From: Cryptococcus deneoformans JEC21
Lineage: Eukaryota; Basidiomycota; Tremellomycetes; Tremellales; Cryptococcaceae
Direction of reading: 5' to 3'
NCBI RefSeq assembly: GCF_000091045.1
Contig: NC_006694.1
Span: 866,001-930,000, forward strand
DNA length: 64,000 nucleotides
The notes under the pieces were generated by a model. It was not told the origin of the DNA. It saw only the letters and a program-made list of their open reading frames with translations, and did not search any database. Position 1 is the stretch's first letter. Every line of letters begins with the position of its first letter. Of this stretch, positions 11,162-21,982 are shown one piece after another. The position numbers and the translations under genes are program-made.

Positions 11162-11970
11162 CTATTCCTCATGTTTTGATTGAGCTTTCTTAAGAGCAAG
11201 GATATGCTCGTTGATATAGCCACGCGCTTGCAGTTCTTTCAGAGAAGCGTATTTGGCACCGTTAATCTTGCCCAGGCAAATCTGTATTATATGATGACAA
11301 TAAGCATACTTTCATCTTCCATCGAAAGGAATTTACATCTGATCCACAAGCACAGTCAAAGCCTTGTGCCATATCCCACTCTGTGCTGGGGTAGAAAAAC
11401 TCGAGAGAGTCTCCCTTCTTTATGCCCTTGGAAGTAGCATATACGGCCCATTCATTAGGTCGAAGGGGGGGCAAGTGGACTTCTGTCGTTGGGGAGCAAG
11501 AATGATTCACTTTGAAATGGTACGGTGTTAATACCGGTAAAAAATTCCGACTGCAAGGACGAGCGAACATACTGAATAAGAGGTCAGAGTTGAGCTCGAG
11601 GTGATCTCTTGGGCCGGGCCCGAATTGAACCGAAGAGTAGGCCTTTTCGGGAGCAAGGGATATGTTGGTGAGGGGAGTTATCAACTCGTTGGGAGCGAAA
11701 TCCTAAGAACCCAGGACGAAAGTCAGCTTCATTCCTTCCACTCAATTTCAAAAGCATATCCCTCTCCCTCAGGAAAATACTCACCCGCACAGCAACCAGT
11801 CGACTCGCATAATCTTCTTCTAACCCTTTACTAGCAGTGAACTCGACGCGGAACAAGTCAGGATGCGTAGGCTGGTACGTCTTGCCCCCGAAAGTGTTGG
11901 AAAGAGTGGGCTTGATCCATGCTTGTTCGGGTTCAGGAGGGAGAGCGGGGTTAATGGTCGCAGTGGGCAT
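11162..11970 (-). CDS. Small SET-domain protein
   Basis: Four exons: 11970-11785, 11702-11573, 11509-11337, 11281-11162; introns 82, 63, 55 bp; 202 aa. The joined protein shows the SET signature FMNHSCSPTTEV (knot and cofactor-binding NHSC), then AVYATSKGIKKGDSLEFFYP and WDMAQGFDCACGS followed by DICLGKI, a post-SET-like Cys cluster (CxC plus Cys). The SET core is minimal, with the N-SET part short, as in stand-alone fungal SET proteins of about 200 aa often found near other metabolic genes. Likely a SAM-dependent lysine methyltransferase; substrate unknown, histone or non-histone. The E-F-F-Y-P motif stands in place of the usual DY catalytic pair, so activity cannot be assumed. Confidence 0.8.
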
Positions 11971-12554
11971 GGCGGATGAGATTGGGCTAGGTTGTGATGG
12001 GCGTCTTATGGAGGGACAATATATCGACAAAACGACTGTTTATTAAATAGAGAAGCAAACGAACAAGGTAGCAGCCAGCCAGAAACAACAGACGATCGCG
12101 AGTCATCCCGTTGCATGTCTATTGCTATTAGCCTTTCGGCTGCGGGCCATCCGGAAGAAAGGAGTGTTCTCATAGCCGGTACCGCTGCCGGAAAGGATGA
12201 AGTAGATGATGAGATCTGGCGAATCAGAGGGCATAGAAGGAGGGGTGAGTCACCAGTTGTGAGGCTGATTTGAGGGCTGTGAACCTGATATCCAAGAAGA
12301 TGAGGTGGAGGTTAGTCGGCGGCGGCCGATACGCGCTCGCGTCTTTATTAATTAGTACACCTTTACGTATTAATACGTCGTCGTTGACTTTTCCAGCGAG
12401 GCTTCGTTCCAACGATCAAATTCAACACAGTAGCCAGCGCCATAAATCATAGTCTCAAAGATATCCAAACATTTGAAAGGTAAAGGAAGGCGCTAGAAAA
12501 GATATGGTCTCGTCATAGCGTCCGATTTTCGCCATAATAAGCTACCGAATTGCA
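11971..12554. promoter_or_regulatory. Divergent promoter region (SET gene / GWT1)
   Basis: 584 bp between two divergent starts, with an AT-rich patch near 12340-12375. No operator is recognised. Confidence 0.45.
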
Positions 12555-14524
12555 ATGGGAGATTACAAGTTGGCCAAAGAGGCTTTTGTCTCAGGTAACC
12601 CAGGTGCTTCTATTTGGAGTATCAATGCCGTCAGCCTGGTGGCTCTGGTATGTAGCTCGTCCTTCAATGGGTTCTGTCATTAGGAAATGCTTATAATTGG
12701 GATCGCAGGCGACGTATGCTCTCTGGATAGCCTTATCACCTTACATCCGTCATGGACTCTTGAACAACTACCTGATCTGTGTTCTCCCCCTACTACTCGG
12801 GGTGACCATCTTCTCAACTTCTCCCCTCGTTTTCGCCTCTTTTTTGTCCATTATCTCGCTCTTTTTCATTGCGAAATCTCAAAAACGCTTCAACTTTCCT
12901 AGGTCACCCGAAAAGCCAAAAGGTCAATGGCTTGACGAATCAGACTCGGATGAGGAACCAGCGGAACCTGCTTCTGCAGCTGGATCTGCCGCAGTGTCAC
13001 CAGCAAAGCTTCTACCTTCCCAAGTGGCATTCGCTTCGGGATCTCTATTATCTACCGATCCTACAATATCCCCGATGTCGCCGAGTAGTTCTTCAAGTTC
13101 AGGGCATGAAGACCCTTTGGGAATTATGGGCGTTAACAGACGGAGGTCACCATTAGAAGGCGTTTCGCTTGATGTTCCATCGCATATCGACTCCAAGGTC
13201 AGAATATCCCCTGTCCCCTCCTTGAGGCTTAAAAAGTCTAGGGCGACGAAGGTGCAAGGGGTGGAAGAAAAGGGAAGATTACCGTTTTTGACAGTATACC
13301 GAGCGCATATGATGCTCATGACTGTCATCTGCATCTTGGCGGTAGATTTTGAAGTGTTCCCTAGATGGCAGGGCAAATGCGAGGATTTTGGCACCAGTCT
13401 GGTAAGCTTTCCTTCAGTCAGGAAAAGTCCAGTGCTCACCACTCTACTCGCCGTAGATGGACGTGGGTGTCGGGTCATTCGTCTTTTCCCTCGGTCTCGT
13501 CTCCACAAAATCTCTTTCTCCCCCACCTCCACCCCCTACGCCCACTTCGCCCGCTCTCAACTCTCACATCATTCCCCTCACCCCTTCCCCGTTAAGTTTC
13601 ATTCTCATCTCGCTCCGAAAATCCGTCCCCGTCCTCGTCCTCGGCTTTATACGGTTGATTATGGTCAAGGGATCTGATTATCCTGAGCATGTCACGGAAT
13701 ATGGCGTGCACTGGAATTTCTTCTTCACCCTCGCATTGGTGCCTGTGCTTGCCGTCGGCGTTCGACCATTGACACAGTGGCTTCGCTGGAGTGTGCTTGG
13801 GGTAATCATCTCTTTGTTGCATCAGTTGTGCTTAACATACTATCTTCAACCCATCATCTTTTCATTCGGCCGATCAGGTATCTTTCTAGCAAACAAGGAA
13901 GGTTTCTCCTCTCTTCCTGGCTATCTCTCCATATTTTTGATTGGCTTGTCCATTGGAGATCATGTTTTAAGGCTCAGTTTACCACCAAGAAGAGAGAGGG
14001 TCGTGTCAGAAACGATTGAAGAGCACGAGCAGAGTCATTTTGAGAGAAAAAAATTGGATCTGATTATGGAGTTGATTGGATATAGCTTAGGCTGGTGGGC
14101 ACTGCTAGGAGGCTGGATTTGGGCCGGCGGGGAGGTATCCAGGCGCTTGGTAAGTGAACGTGCACGTCTTTGGTAATATTGTACCTATACTGATCCCTGC
14201 ATAAAGGCCAACGCTCCTTATGTATTTTGGGTAGCGGCATACAATACCACCTTTCTCCTCGGCTACCTCCTCCTTACCCACATCATTCCATCTTCCATCT
14301 CTTCCCAAACATCGCCATCGATCTTGGTACCTCGCTTGCTCGACGCTATGAATAAAAACGGCCTCGCGGTATTTTTGGCGGCCAATTTGCTTACAGGGCT
14401 GGTGAATGTGAGCATGGAGACAATGTATGCTCCGGCGTGGTTGTCAATGGGGGTGTTGATGTTGTATAGCTTGGCAGTCAGTTGTGTGGGGTGGGTACTG
14501 AAAGGACGAAGTATCAAGATATAG
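12555..14524 (+). CDS. GWT1: GWT1, GPI inositol acyltransferase
   Basis: Four exons 12555-12647, 12709-13401, 13457-14149, 14207-14524 (introns 61, 55, 57 bp); 598 aa. This is the ER membrane enzyme that acylates inositol of GlcN-PI in GPI-anchor synthesis. Evidence: many hydrophobic spans and the family blocks [38 protein letters not shown] (across the exon 2/3 junction), [17 protein letters not shown] and [18 protein letters not shown], all typical of Gwt1/PIG-W. The start encodes [18 protein letters not shown], the usual family N-terminus. Compared with the ~490-aa yeast protein it carries a hydrophilic Ser/Pro-rich insertion at about residues 90-190, placed between membrane spans. Gwt1 is the target of the antifungal manogepix (established knowledge). 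GPI anchors supply wall proteins in these fungi. Confidence 0.95.
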
Positions 14525-15011
14525 CGTTAAGCGTGTACCATGCAAGATACTGGTATCTTGGTTCAATTTGCTGCCTACATCCTTTTCAAACTTGTAGCTC
14601 TACCAAACATTCTCAGTCCATCTTACATTTCATCAAATTGTTTCAACAAATGGGTGATCGCTTGGTCATTTCGAAAATGAGTTATATATGGCCGCGCGCC
14701 CTGAACCCCAAAGCTCGTTGTCGGAAATGGCTTTTAGAAAAAAATGATTTTAAATGTCCTTTGTTTGTAATGACTGGAGCTCGTAAAACTTGATATCCAC
14801 TGCCTCCCTCTGGTCCAACCAAACGGCGCTGTAAGGACTTTATAAGGAGTTTTGCTTTAAAAGAGCAACCCGATCGTATGATCAAGAAAAGAAGTAATAA
14901 CGCATGATGTATGCTGCAGGGATTTCGATATATATACTAGGCAGTAAATGTTGTAAGGTGTCTATGAATGCATGAAGAAAGAAAGAAACTATTATAGAAT
15001 CTGGAAGAAAA
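14525..15011. other. Intergenic, 3' of GWT1
   Basis: 487 bp between the GWT1 stop and the Copia relic. AT-rich in parts; no exon, RNA or clear LTR border recognised. Confidence 0.4.
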
Positions 15012-15600
15012 TCAACCACGCAACTCCCACGCCACAAACGGTCTCTCTCGGAATTCCGTATCCCAGGCTCCCATCTTCTCGCTCATCCAACAGTAAAAGG
15101 GGTCTGGGCATACATCGCGCCGAAGAACAAAAAGGAATATGCACGATCGAGCAGAGGCGATGGTGACAGAGAGATCGTCACTGGGCTGAAGATAAGTTTT
15201 CTTCTGGTCGAAGCGCCATGAGTACCCGCTGTGGCACATAGCGGAGACAGGGAAGAGGTTTCGACCCAGCTGGGGGGCGTAGAGTACGTCAATAAGTATA
15301 ATCTGCTGTTTTCCCCAGCCCCCATAATCGTAATGAAATAACCGTGCCAATTTCGGTGGCAAACGTAGTGGCTCCTTCTTGCGCTGTCATTACCGCAATC
15401 AGCTCAGGAAGAACGCGCATCCTCGAGAAGGCACGGCGGTCCTTGAACATGTGTTGCGTGGCCCCACTGTCGACCATTACCGCGTTGTTTGGCGTTGCTG
15501 GAATGCTTCTTTGTGTGAGCAGCGATACTGACATCGAGGTCAGGGCCGTCGATAGGCTTTCGACATGAATTGATGACCGTTTCAGTCACGGTTGGGACCG
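15012..15600 (-). mobile_element. Decayed Ty1/Copia retrotransposon fragment (protease region)
   Basis: On the minus strand, broken frames together read like the protease segment of a Copia polyprotein: VMVDSGATQHMF (aspartic protease motif D-S-G-A), followed after a frameshift by QQIILIDVLYAPQLGRNLF and VSAMCHSGYSWRF, which match the downstream DVLYxP..NLxSVSxL..GY block of Copia elements. Two frames carry the pieces, and no integrase or reverse transcriptase was found nearby, nor LTRs, so this is a short, dead relic. It sits between GWT1 and a Cys-rich orphan. Confidence 0.7.
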
Positions 15601-15635
15601 CTTACGTAGCTGGAGGAGATAAAACCGAACTTCCT

Positions 15636-16278
15636 TTACCCTTTTTCCATTTGCTTACGCCGTTCCCGCTTAGGATCATATCTTTCACACTGAAATGAAG
15701 CACGTTCGCTTTCCATGAGACCATTTAACTGTTCTTCGAACCATTTCTCCCTATCTTCCTCTACAGCCTCCGACGCCTTAACAGATGCGATATTGTGGAG
15801 GACTTGAATGAATGGGGCCATTTTTCTGCGGTTATAGTGACACTTCAAACATGAGCCTATGAAGGCCTTATAATGCTCACATCCAACCAAGGTCAACAGC
15901 TGCAGGTCGGTCTGCTACTACATCAGCCAGGATGACCCTAATTAAGCTACCTGTCCAAAACCCAAATCAGAGCATGCGCGCATGTGCTGATTAGATAGGA
16001 CTAACCATGTGGGTACTTGGGAGTTCAGAGGACTCGCATGCCGGACAGTAAGCTAACGGTGCGATGTCCTTGAAGGAAAGCAGACCTAACCCGCCTTTCA
16101 TACCCATAGACCATGTCACTCTCCCCCACTGAGTCTTTACACAAGGGAGTTGGAAGCTTATGAAGGTTTTTGGCTCTAGGCGCAGTTGGTCATGGTGTAA
16201 TGCCCACAAAAGGTTCCAGTGTAAAGGCGATCTCAGCTGAGGAGGGACGTTGGCCAGAGGAAGAGTAATCGAACCCAT
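15636..16278 (-). CDS. Cys-rich orphan protein next to a Copia relic
   Basis: Model: exons 16278-16006 and 15899-15636 around a 106-bp phase-0 intron (donor GTTAGT, acceptor CAG); 178 aa. No family is recognised. Cys pairs are spread over the exon junction: CPAC near residue 79, a single Cys followed by EHYKAF, then CLKC, which could coordinate zinc; the C-terminus is charged and helix-prone (KREKWFEEQL-like, then KRERRKQ). The spacing of Cys pairs across the splice site supports the model. It lies directly upstream, on the same strand, of the Copia protease relic, so it could instead be a remnant of the element's gag region, though a standard CCHC knuckle is not seen. May be a real lineage-specific gene or a relic. 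Confidence 0.42.
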
Positions 16279-16634
16279 GGAATAATGGCCAATTTTTGCG
16301 TGACCAGTTTGAAAGTTGCCGGACAGGCCCTAAAGCTAATCCACATTACAACTCTCCTCTCCTCGATCCTCCTATCTCGTACGTAATACCCAACTCTTGT
16401 ACCGAACGTCCGCCCTCCCGCAGCATTATGCAACGTTCGATTTGTCACACTTTTCTAGGCGGATGTCTTATGACTTGCTTGTGACAGTATCCTACGCATT
16501 GTCAGTACGCCCAATTGGGTATATAATATATCTGTACTACCTACCCATCTGGTTTCCTTCAGTAGTCACAAGTCACGGTAATAGACTGCCTTTTCAGCAA
16601 AGAAAGAAGCTCCAGCCCAAACAAGACCAGCATC
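16279..16634. promoter_or_regulatory. Divergent intergenic region
   Basis: 356 bp between the orphan and the O-methyltransferase starts; no distinct signal is seen. Confidence 0.35.
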
Positions 16635-17479
16635 ATGTTTTCCACTACTGCTGCTCGCACTGACCAACCGGATCCAAATGCAAATCCTATTATTGCTCCC
16701 CCCCACATCCATGCACTTCTTGATCGACTCCATGAGCTCTCCACTGTCCAAGAAGAGGCAGCCACCGCCCAAGTTATCGATGCTGAGGATTTTGACAATT
16801 TTATGAGGGACAAATTTATCGCTTTGGATCAAGACAAGTGTTGGTACATGTATCAGCATTGCCTGGCATCTGGAGCAAGAAACGTTGTTGAAGTCAGTAT
16901 CACCTCCCTCCACATCCATGTGAAAGCAGATACATGCTGACAAGAAGAGACAGGCTGGTACCAGTTTTGGCGTTAGTACCATCTACCTTGCATTGGCGGT
17001 AGCACACAACGCTGCTCTCACGGGCAAACCAGGCCAAGTCATCGCTACTGAGAATGAACCGAGCAAAGCCCTACAAGCTCGCAAGAACTGGAAGGAGGCT
17101 GGGGATGCGGTGCTCCAAGTGATTGACCTCAGGGAAGGTGACCTGCTTGAGACTTTAAAGGTAGATATACCCAAGGAAGGAATTGATTTATTGCTGTTGG
17201 ATAGTACGTCGCACTCCTACGCCCTCACATTTTCTGCAGCTCACGCTCCCCCTCTTGGCACCCATAGTTTGGGCGCCCATGGCTTTTCCAACCCTCAAAC
17301 TCGTCGAGCCCCACCTCCGTCCTGGAGCTACGATCCTCATTGATAACCTAAAAGGTGCTGCTTCCAGATACGAGGAGTTAATCGAGTATCTTCACGATCC
17401 GCAAAACGGGTACACTAATATGGTATTGCCTTTCTCTCGAGGGCTTGGGATGAGTATTTATACCGGGAGGAAGGTGTGA
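16635..17479 (+). CDS. Class I SAM-dependent O-methyltransferase
   Basis: Exons 16635-16892, 16954-17203, 17268-17479 (introns 61 and 64 bp); 239 aa. After an N-terminal helical part (residues ~20-75) the SAM-binding loop VVEAGTSFGVSTIYLALAVA crosses the first junction (Gly-rich motif I), followed by VIATENEPSKA (acidic end of strand 2), LREGDLLETL, GIDLLLLDI (motif with Asp), and GATILIDN before the C-terminal strands. This order is that of predicted O-methyltransferases of the YrrM/tylF-like type found in bacteria and many fungi. Cytosolic, soluble; substrate unknown, perhaps a phenolic or secondary metabolite. Not related in detail to the COMT-like enzyme at 38 kb. No signs of recent transfer are evident. 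Confidence 0.82.
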
Positions 17480-18307
17480 TGTGAAGAAGAACAATGGAAG
17501 ATAATAATAGTTAGTTAATACATTTGAGTTGTATTGCAAGAACAGTAGTATCGCTTTTTGTACGTAGCAAGGTCCCAGCACTGAAACTGTCAGTGGAAGA
17601 TCCGATCAGCTTTACGCGACGCGTTTCTCTTCATTCTCCGGCCCTTTCGTTTCTACATCTTTATCTCCTTAACATCGTCATGAAAGAAGCAGCTCTACAA
17701 CCCCTGCTGAACCTGTATCAATCAGGTCCCAATTTGCTCTCCTTTTCCGTAACTGGTGTCAAAATACCCATGCAAATCATACATCCTCTGTAGATCAATA
17801 GAAATAAGTACCTGAAACCCTTTCGCAAGGTCCTCGGCTTCGGCTCTGATGATTCAATTTCGACGTGCGTCGTCCCCACCCTTCCTTTTATCTAGTCCAA
17901 CTCTCAAATTCATAGTTCATCAGATCTGGGCATGGTTAAAAAAGGAAGTCTGCATCCGGATTTCACCTTTTATTTAGTAGGTGGAAGGCCTACATGGTCC
18001 GATACTGAGTGTCGTGCCCCGCTCATATCACGTGTGCTTCACCGATACGTTTTGAACGCACTAGTAATTGCCTTAAAATGCTCATGCATGTACCCGATAT
18101 CCATCGTATCCGTATAGCGTACATGTCCCCATCTGAAATAGTGGGTACCAATAAAAAAACCGTCTACCCTCTTCCCAGACCCTATACACCCCATCCTCCA
18201 TGTCTCCCTCCTCTCCCTGTTTTTCTCTCCACACCTTTCGCCAGTTGCAACACTTCTCCCCGATCATTCCTTTTCCTTTCTTCCCATATTCTTCCCGAAG
18301 ACTGCAT
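17480..18307. other. Convergent intergenic region (O-methyltransferase / SDH1)
   Basis: 828 bp between two converging stops. Short open frames exist but none has splice or family support, and I see no RNA gene. It is long for a convergent gap and may hold 3' UTRs or a non-coding transcript. Confidence 0.4.
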
Positions 18308-21031
18308 TTAATAAGTTCGCTTGAAAGGAGGAACGGGCTTGCACTCAGCCTCGTCAAGAGTGTTGGCAATAACGCCTCGGTATTTGAGCTCGACGTCGGG
18401 GGAGTTGGGATCATGCTGGAAGGAAAGGGTGTGCTTCATCCACTCCTCGCTAGAGATTATATATTAGCATGGGCTTGCAATAGAGCTACTGAGATCAACG
18501 TGACTCACTCGTTACGCTCGGGGTAGTCCTCTCGGGCGTGGGCACCTCGAGACTCCTTCCTAGCAGCAGCTGAAACGACAGTCTGCATGGCGTTCTGCAT
18601 AATGTTCCTAAGCTCGAGGGTCTCAATGAGGTCGCTGTTCAAACTATTAGTACATGTGATGTGAGAATAGCAGATGGAAGATGACGCACGAGTTCCAGAT
18701 CATACTCCTGTCCTTGATACCGACCTGGTCGTAAGACTTGTAGACTTCCCTCATCTTAGCAACACCCTCGTCCAAAGATTGTTGAGTTCTATAAAGACTT
18801 GTCAGCGACTGCGCTATTTCCTCAGGAAGGCACAGCTACTTACCGGAAGACGGCGGCGTCGGTCTGCATTGTCTTCTGCATGTTCAACCTGATCTGGGAA
18901 GTAGGCAAAGGACCGCTAGCATTCCTAATCTTGTCAAGATCCTCAATAGACTCCTTGCCAAGCTCGGGGTTCATAGGCTTATGAGGAGTGTTGGGGGCAA
19001 GAGTTTCTTTAATGTGGTTTGCGCAAGCACGGCCAAAGACGACAATGTCGAGCAAGGAGTTGGCACCGAGTCGGTTAGCACCGTGGACAGAGACACAGGC
19101 GGCTTCGCCGGCGGCATAAAGACCGGGAACGACCTTGTCGTTGCCTTGCTCATCGATGGTGAGGACTTCGCCGGTGTATTTAGTGGGAATACCGCCCATG
19201 CTGTGGGCCTTGTCAGTGAATTCCAAGGGCGTTCAAAAGGGATGGCTCACTTATAATGGACAGTAGGCAAAACTGGGATAGGCTCCTTGGTAACATCGAC
19301 ACCGGCAAAGATAGCAGCGGTCTCAGAGATACCAGGCAATCGTTCGTGCAAGACTTCGGCAGGCAAGTGACTGAGTTGGAGGAAGATGTGGTCCTTCTCG
19401 GGGCCGACACCTCGACCTTCTCGGATTTCGAGGGTCATGGATCGGGAGACGACATCTCGAGAAGCAAGGTCCTTGGCGGTGGGGGCGTATCGCTCCATGA
19501 ATCGCTCACCCTCAGAGTTGACGAGGTAACCACCCTCACCTCGAGAACCTATCTGATGTTAGAACATTGTACAAGATTGTTGTCAAGACTTTAACTTACC
19601 CTCAGTGATAAGACAACCTGCGCCGTAAATACCAGTAGGGTGGAACTGAACAAACTCCAAATCTTGCAAAGGCAAACCAGCCCTCACGGCCATCGCGTTA
19701 CCGTCACCGGAACAGGTGTGGGCAGAAGTACAGGAGAAATACGCTCGGCCGTAACCACCTGTAGCCAAGACAGTCTTGTGGCTTCGGAATCTGTGTAGGG
19801 TACCGTCCTCCATGTTAATAGCAAGCACACCAACACACTCGCCATCCTGCATGAGAAGGTCGAGAGCAAAGTACTCGATGAAGAAGTTGGTATTATGTCG
19901 GAGAGATTGACCGTACAAGGTGTGGAGAATGGCGTGACCAGTTCGGTCGGCGGCGGCAGCACATCGGTAGGCCTGACCACCCTTACCGTACTTGAGAGAC
20001 TGACCACCGAAAGCTCGCTGGTAGATCTTGCCCTCCTTGGTCCGGGAGAAGGGCACACCGTAGTGTTCAAGCTACGAGCAGTTTAGCAAGATCTTTTGCT
20101 GCTAACATCGCCTAGAAACTCACTTCGATAACAGTGTGAGGGGCCTCCCTACACATGTAGTGGATAGCATCCTGGTCACCTAACCAATCAGAACCCTTGA
20201 CAGTGTCGTACATGTGCCATCTCCAGTCGTCCTCCGTCATGTTACCGAGAGCAGCGTTGACACCACCCTGAGCGGCGACAGTGTGGGATCGAGTGGGGAA
20301 AAGCTTGGTGATACAGGCGGTCTTGAGTCCACCCTCGGCTGTGAGAATGAAGTTAGTAAGGTCATGTAATCAATGTCTCTCCGCAAGTCGAAACGATTTG
20401 CCCAGGCTGCAACCGAGATTTATGGGGAGTTTTTGAGCAGAGTTGTGAATTATGCACATGTTGCAATCACGATCGCCTGATGCCCAGAGGAACCCAATCC
20501 GTCTCTCTAAATCCACAACAACTAGTTCAAGGTTACACCACGGACACATCCGTTGACCGCATCACGTTTGCGGGCTTCAAACTTTTTCCATCGACAGGAG
20601 AGAGTCACTCACCAAGACCGAAAGCAGCTCGCAAACCGGCACCACCAGCACCGCTAATCACCTGTCAGCCTTCCAACCCCGACTTGCACGTAAGGTGGCC
20701 GTGAAGACGACGGGAAACGACTTACACAACTACAGCGTCAAACTCGTGGTCGATGATTGGGTATCCCTTTTTCTGGCCGAAGTTCTACTTTCCGCGTGAG
20801 CTACATCGTTCTTCCTGCTTTCCTTGCGCTTCCTTTTTCCTTCCATGCTATCTCCCGCCGTTTCCCAGCGCCAGTAAGTGGCGGAGGAGACGGGTGCTGT
20901 CAATCGATGTTTTGGGCATGACTTACGGGAGCTTCTGTAGCGCGGGCTGTCTGGGAAGCGACGACATAGTTCCTTGCGAAGTTGTTGCGGAGGGGGCGGG
21001 CGAGGGCCCTTGTACGAGAGAGGGCGAGCAT
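18308..21031 (-). CDS. SDH1: Succinate dehydrogenase flavoprotein subunit, SDH1
   Basis: Ten exons: 21031-20927, 20784-20726, 20653-20613, 20338-20124, 20071-19600, 19548-19251, 19200-18844, 18788-18690, 18634-18509, 18449-18308; 637 aa. Catalytic subunit of mitochondrial complex II (succinate to fumarate, TCA cycle and respiratory chain). Arg-rich presequence ([14 protein letters not shown]), FAD dinucleotide fold [20 protein letters not shown] (residues ~53-72), the His that carries covalent FAD in [11 protein letters not shown] (H87), substrate-site blocks [14 protein letters not shown] and [34 protein letters not shown], and the C-terminal DVELKYRGV and [10 protein letters not shown]. Intron 3 is 274 bp, long for this genome, although the protein is continuous across it. 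The acceptor of exon 2 is ambiguous (20784 or 12 nt further in), changing four residues only. Confidence 0.95.
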
Positions 21032-21982
21032 GGTGAGTGGTGAGCGGGGGAGAGGGGGAGTGCTGACTGGGATTCTCTTACAAAGAGCTACGTATAGAGC
21101 GAAAGTGGAGTACAGAATAGCAGCCCGCCAATTGTGCCTCCGGATTCACCCGACATTTAATCCCGACACGCGCCGACAAACACCTTGACCAATCACAGGT
21201 TAAGCACCAGTCAGCAACCACTGCCGCAGTTAGTACAGCGACATATGCATACGTCTGAAGACCCTCGTACGAAAGTGTGCATTATATCAAATTGACACAG
21301 TAACTGGCGCGGTGCACACTTATTAGTCTCCAACTCAGTTCGAGAAAACTTGGACAAACCCGGTCTGGAGGATTGAAAGACGAAAAAAGGAAATTCTTCA
21401 TACAACTCATAACCACTCTTCGGATTAAGACGCGTCTCATACCCGGGCGGCAATGGCTAAACACCTGTAAAGTAAAAATCGTCTGTAAAATAAACGATTT
21501 CCAATGATTAGTAGCGTTCGACCAACACATCGCCTTCAAACTGACCGAATTACATAACTGACCCCTCTCTCTGAACGACGAACGAGATTAAGCATAAACG
21601 CACAAAAAGCAGTCAGGTCCTCGTTACATGGTGACGGAATGAAGTCATCTTTTCTATCTGAGACCAAAATCGGTCATGTCCGCCGGTCGGTGCGCCACTG
21701 GCGGTCAAACGCCGAGTCCCCGTGGTTGAGACGGGATCAAATGGGACTTAGTGAAAATCCGATAGGCGAACCCAACAGCTGGGCGAGAGCTGCTGGAGCT
21801 GGCCCAAGTCCCGAAGTGTCATACTCTAAGTCCTTCCTATAAAGTTCATGTTTAGGAAGAGAATTCTTTATCTTTCTTCTTTTTCAATCCCTTTGTACAC
21901 AGTCCCAGCCCACAGTTATTCCTGTACTTTTCAGACCAACCAGCGCCCTTCTACTCTCCTCAAACGCGTACATTCGCTCGCT
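21032..21982. promoter_or_regulatory. Divergent promoter region (SDH1 / TOP1)
   Basis: 951 bp between two divergent starts. The part near TOP1 is C/T-rich and likely transcribed as 5' UTR; an in-frame ATG at 21848 upstream of TOP1 is probably not used. A short inverted repeat AAATCGT..ACGATTT lies near 21477-21503. Confidence 0.45.

Noticed and set aside
17524..17793. Plus-strand frame of 89 codons in the convergent gap before SDH1
   Set aside because: No recognisable motif and no splice partners.
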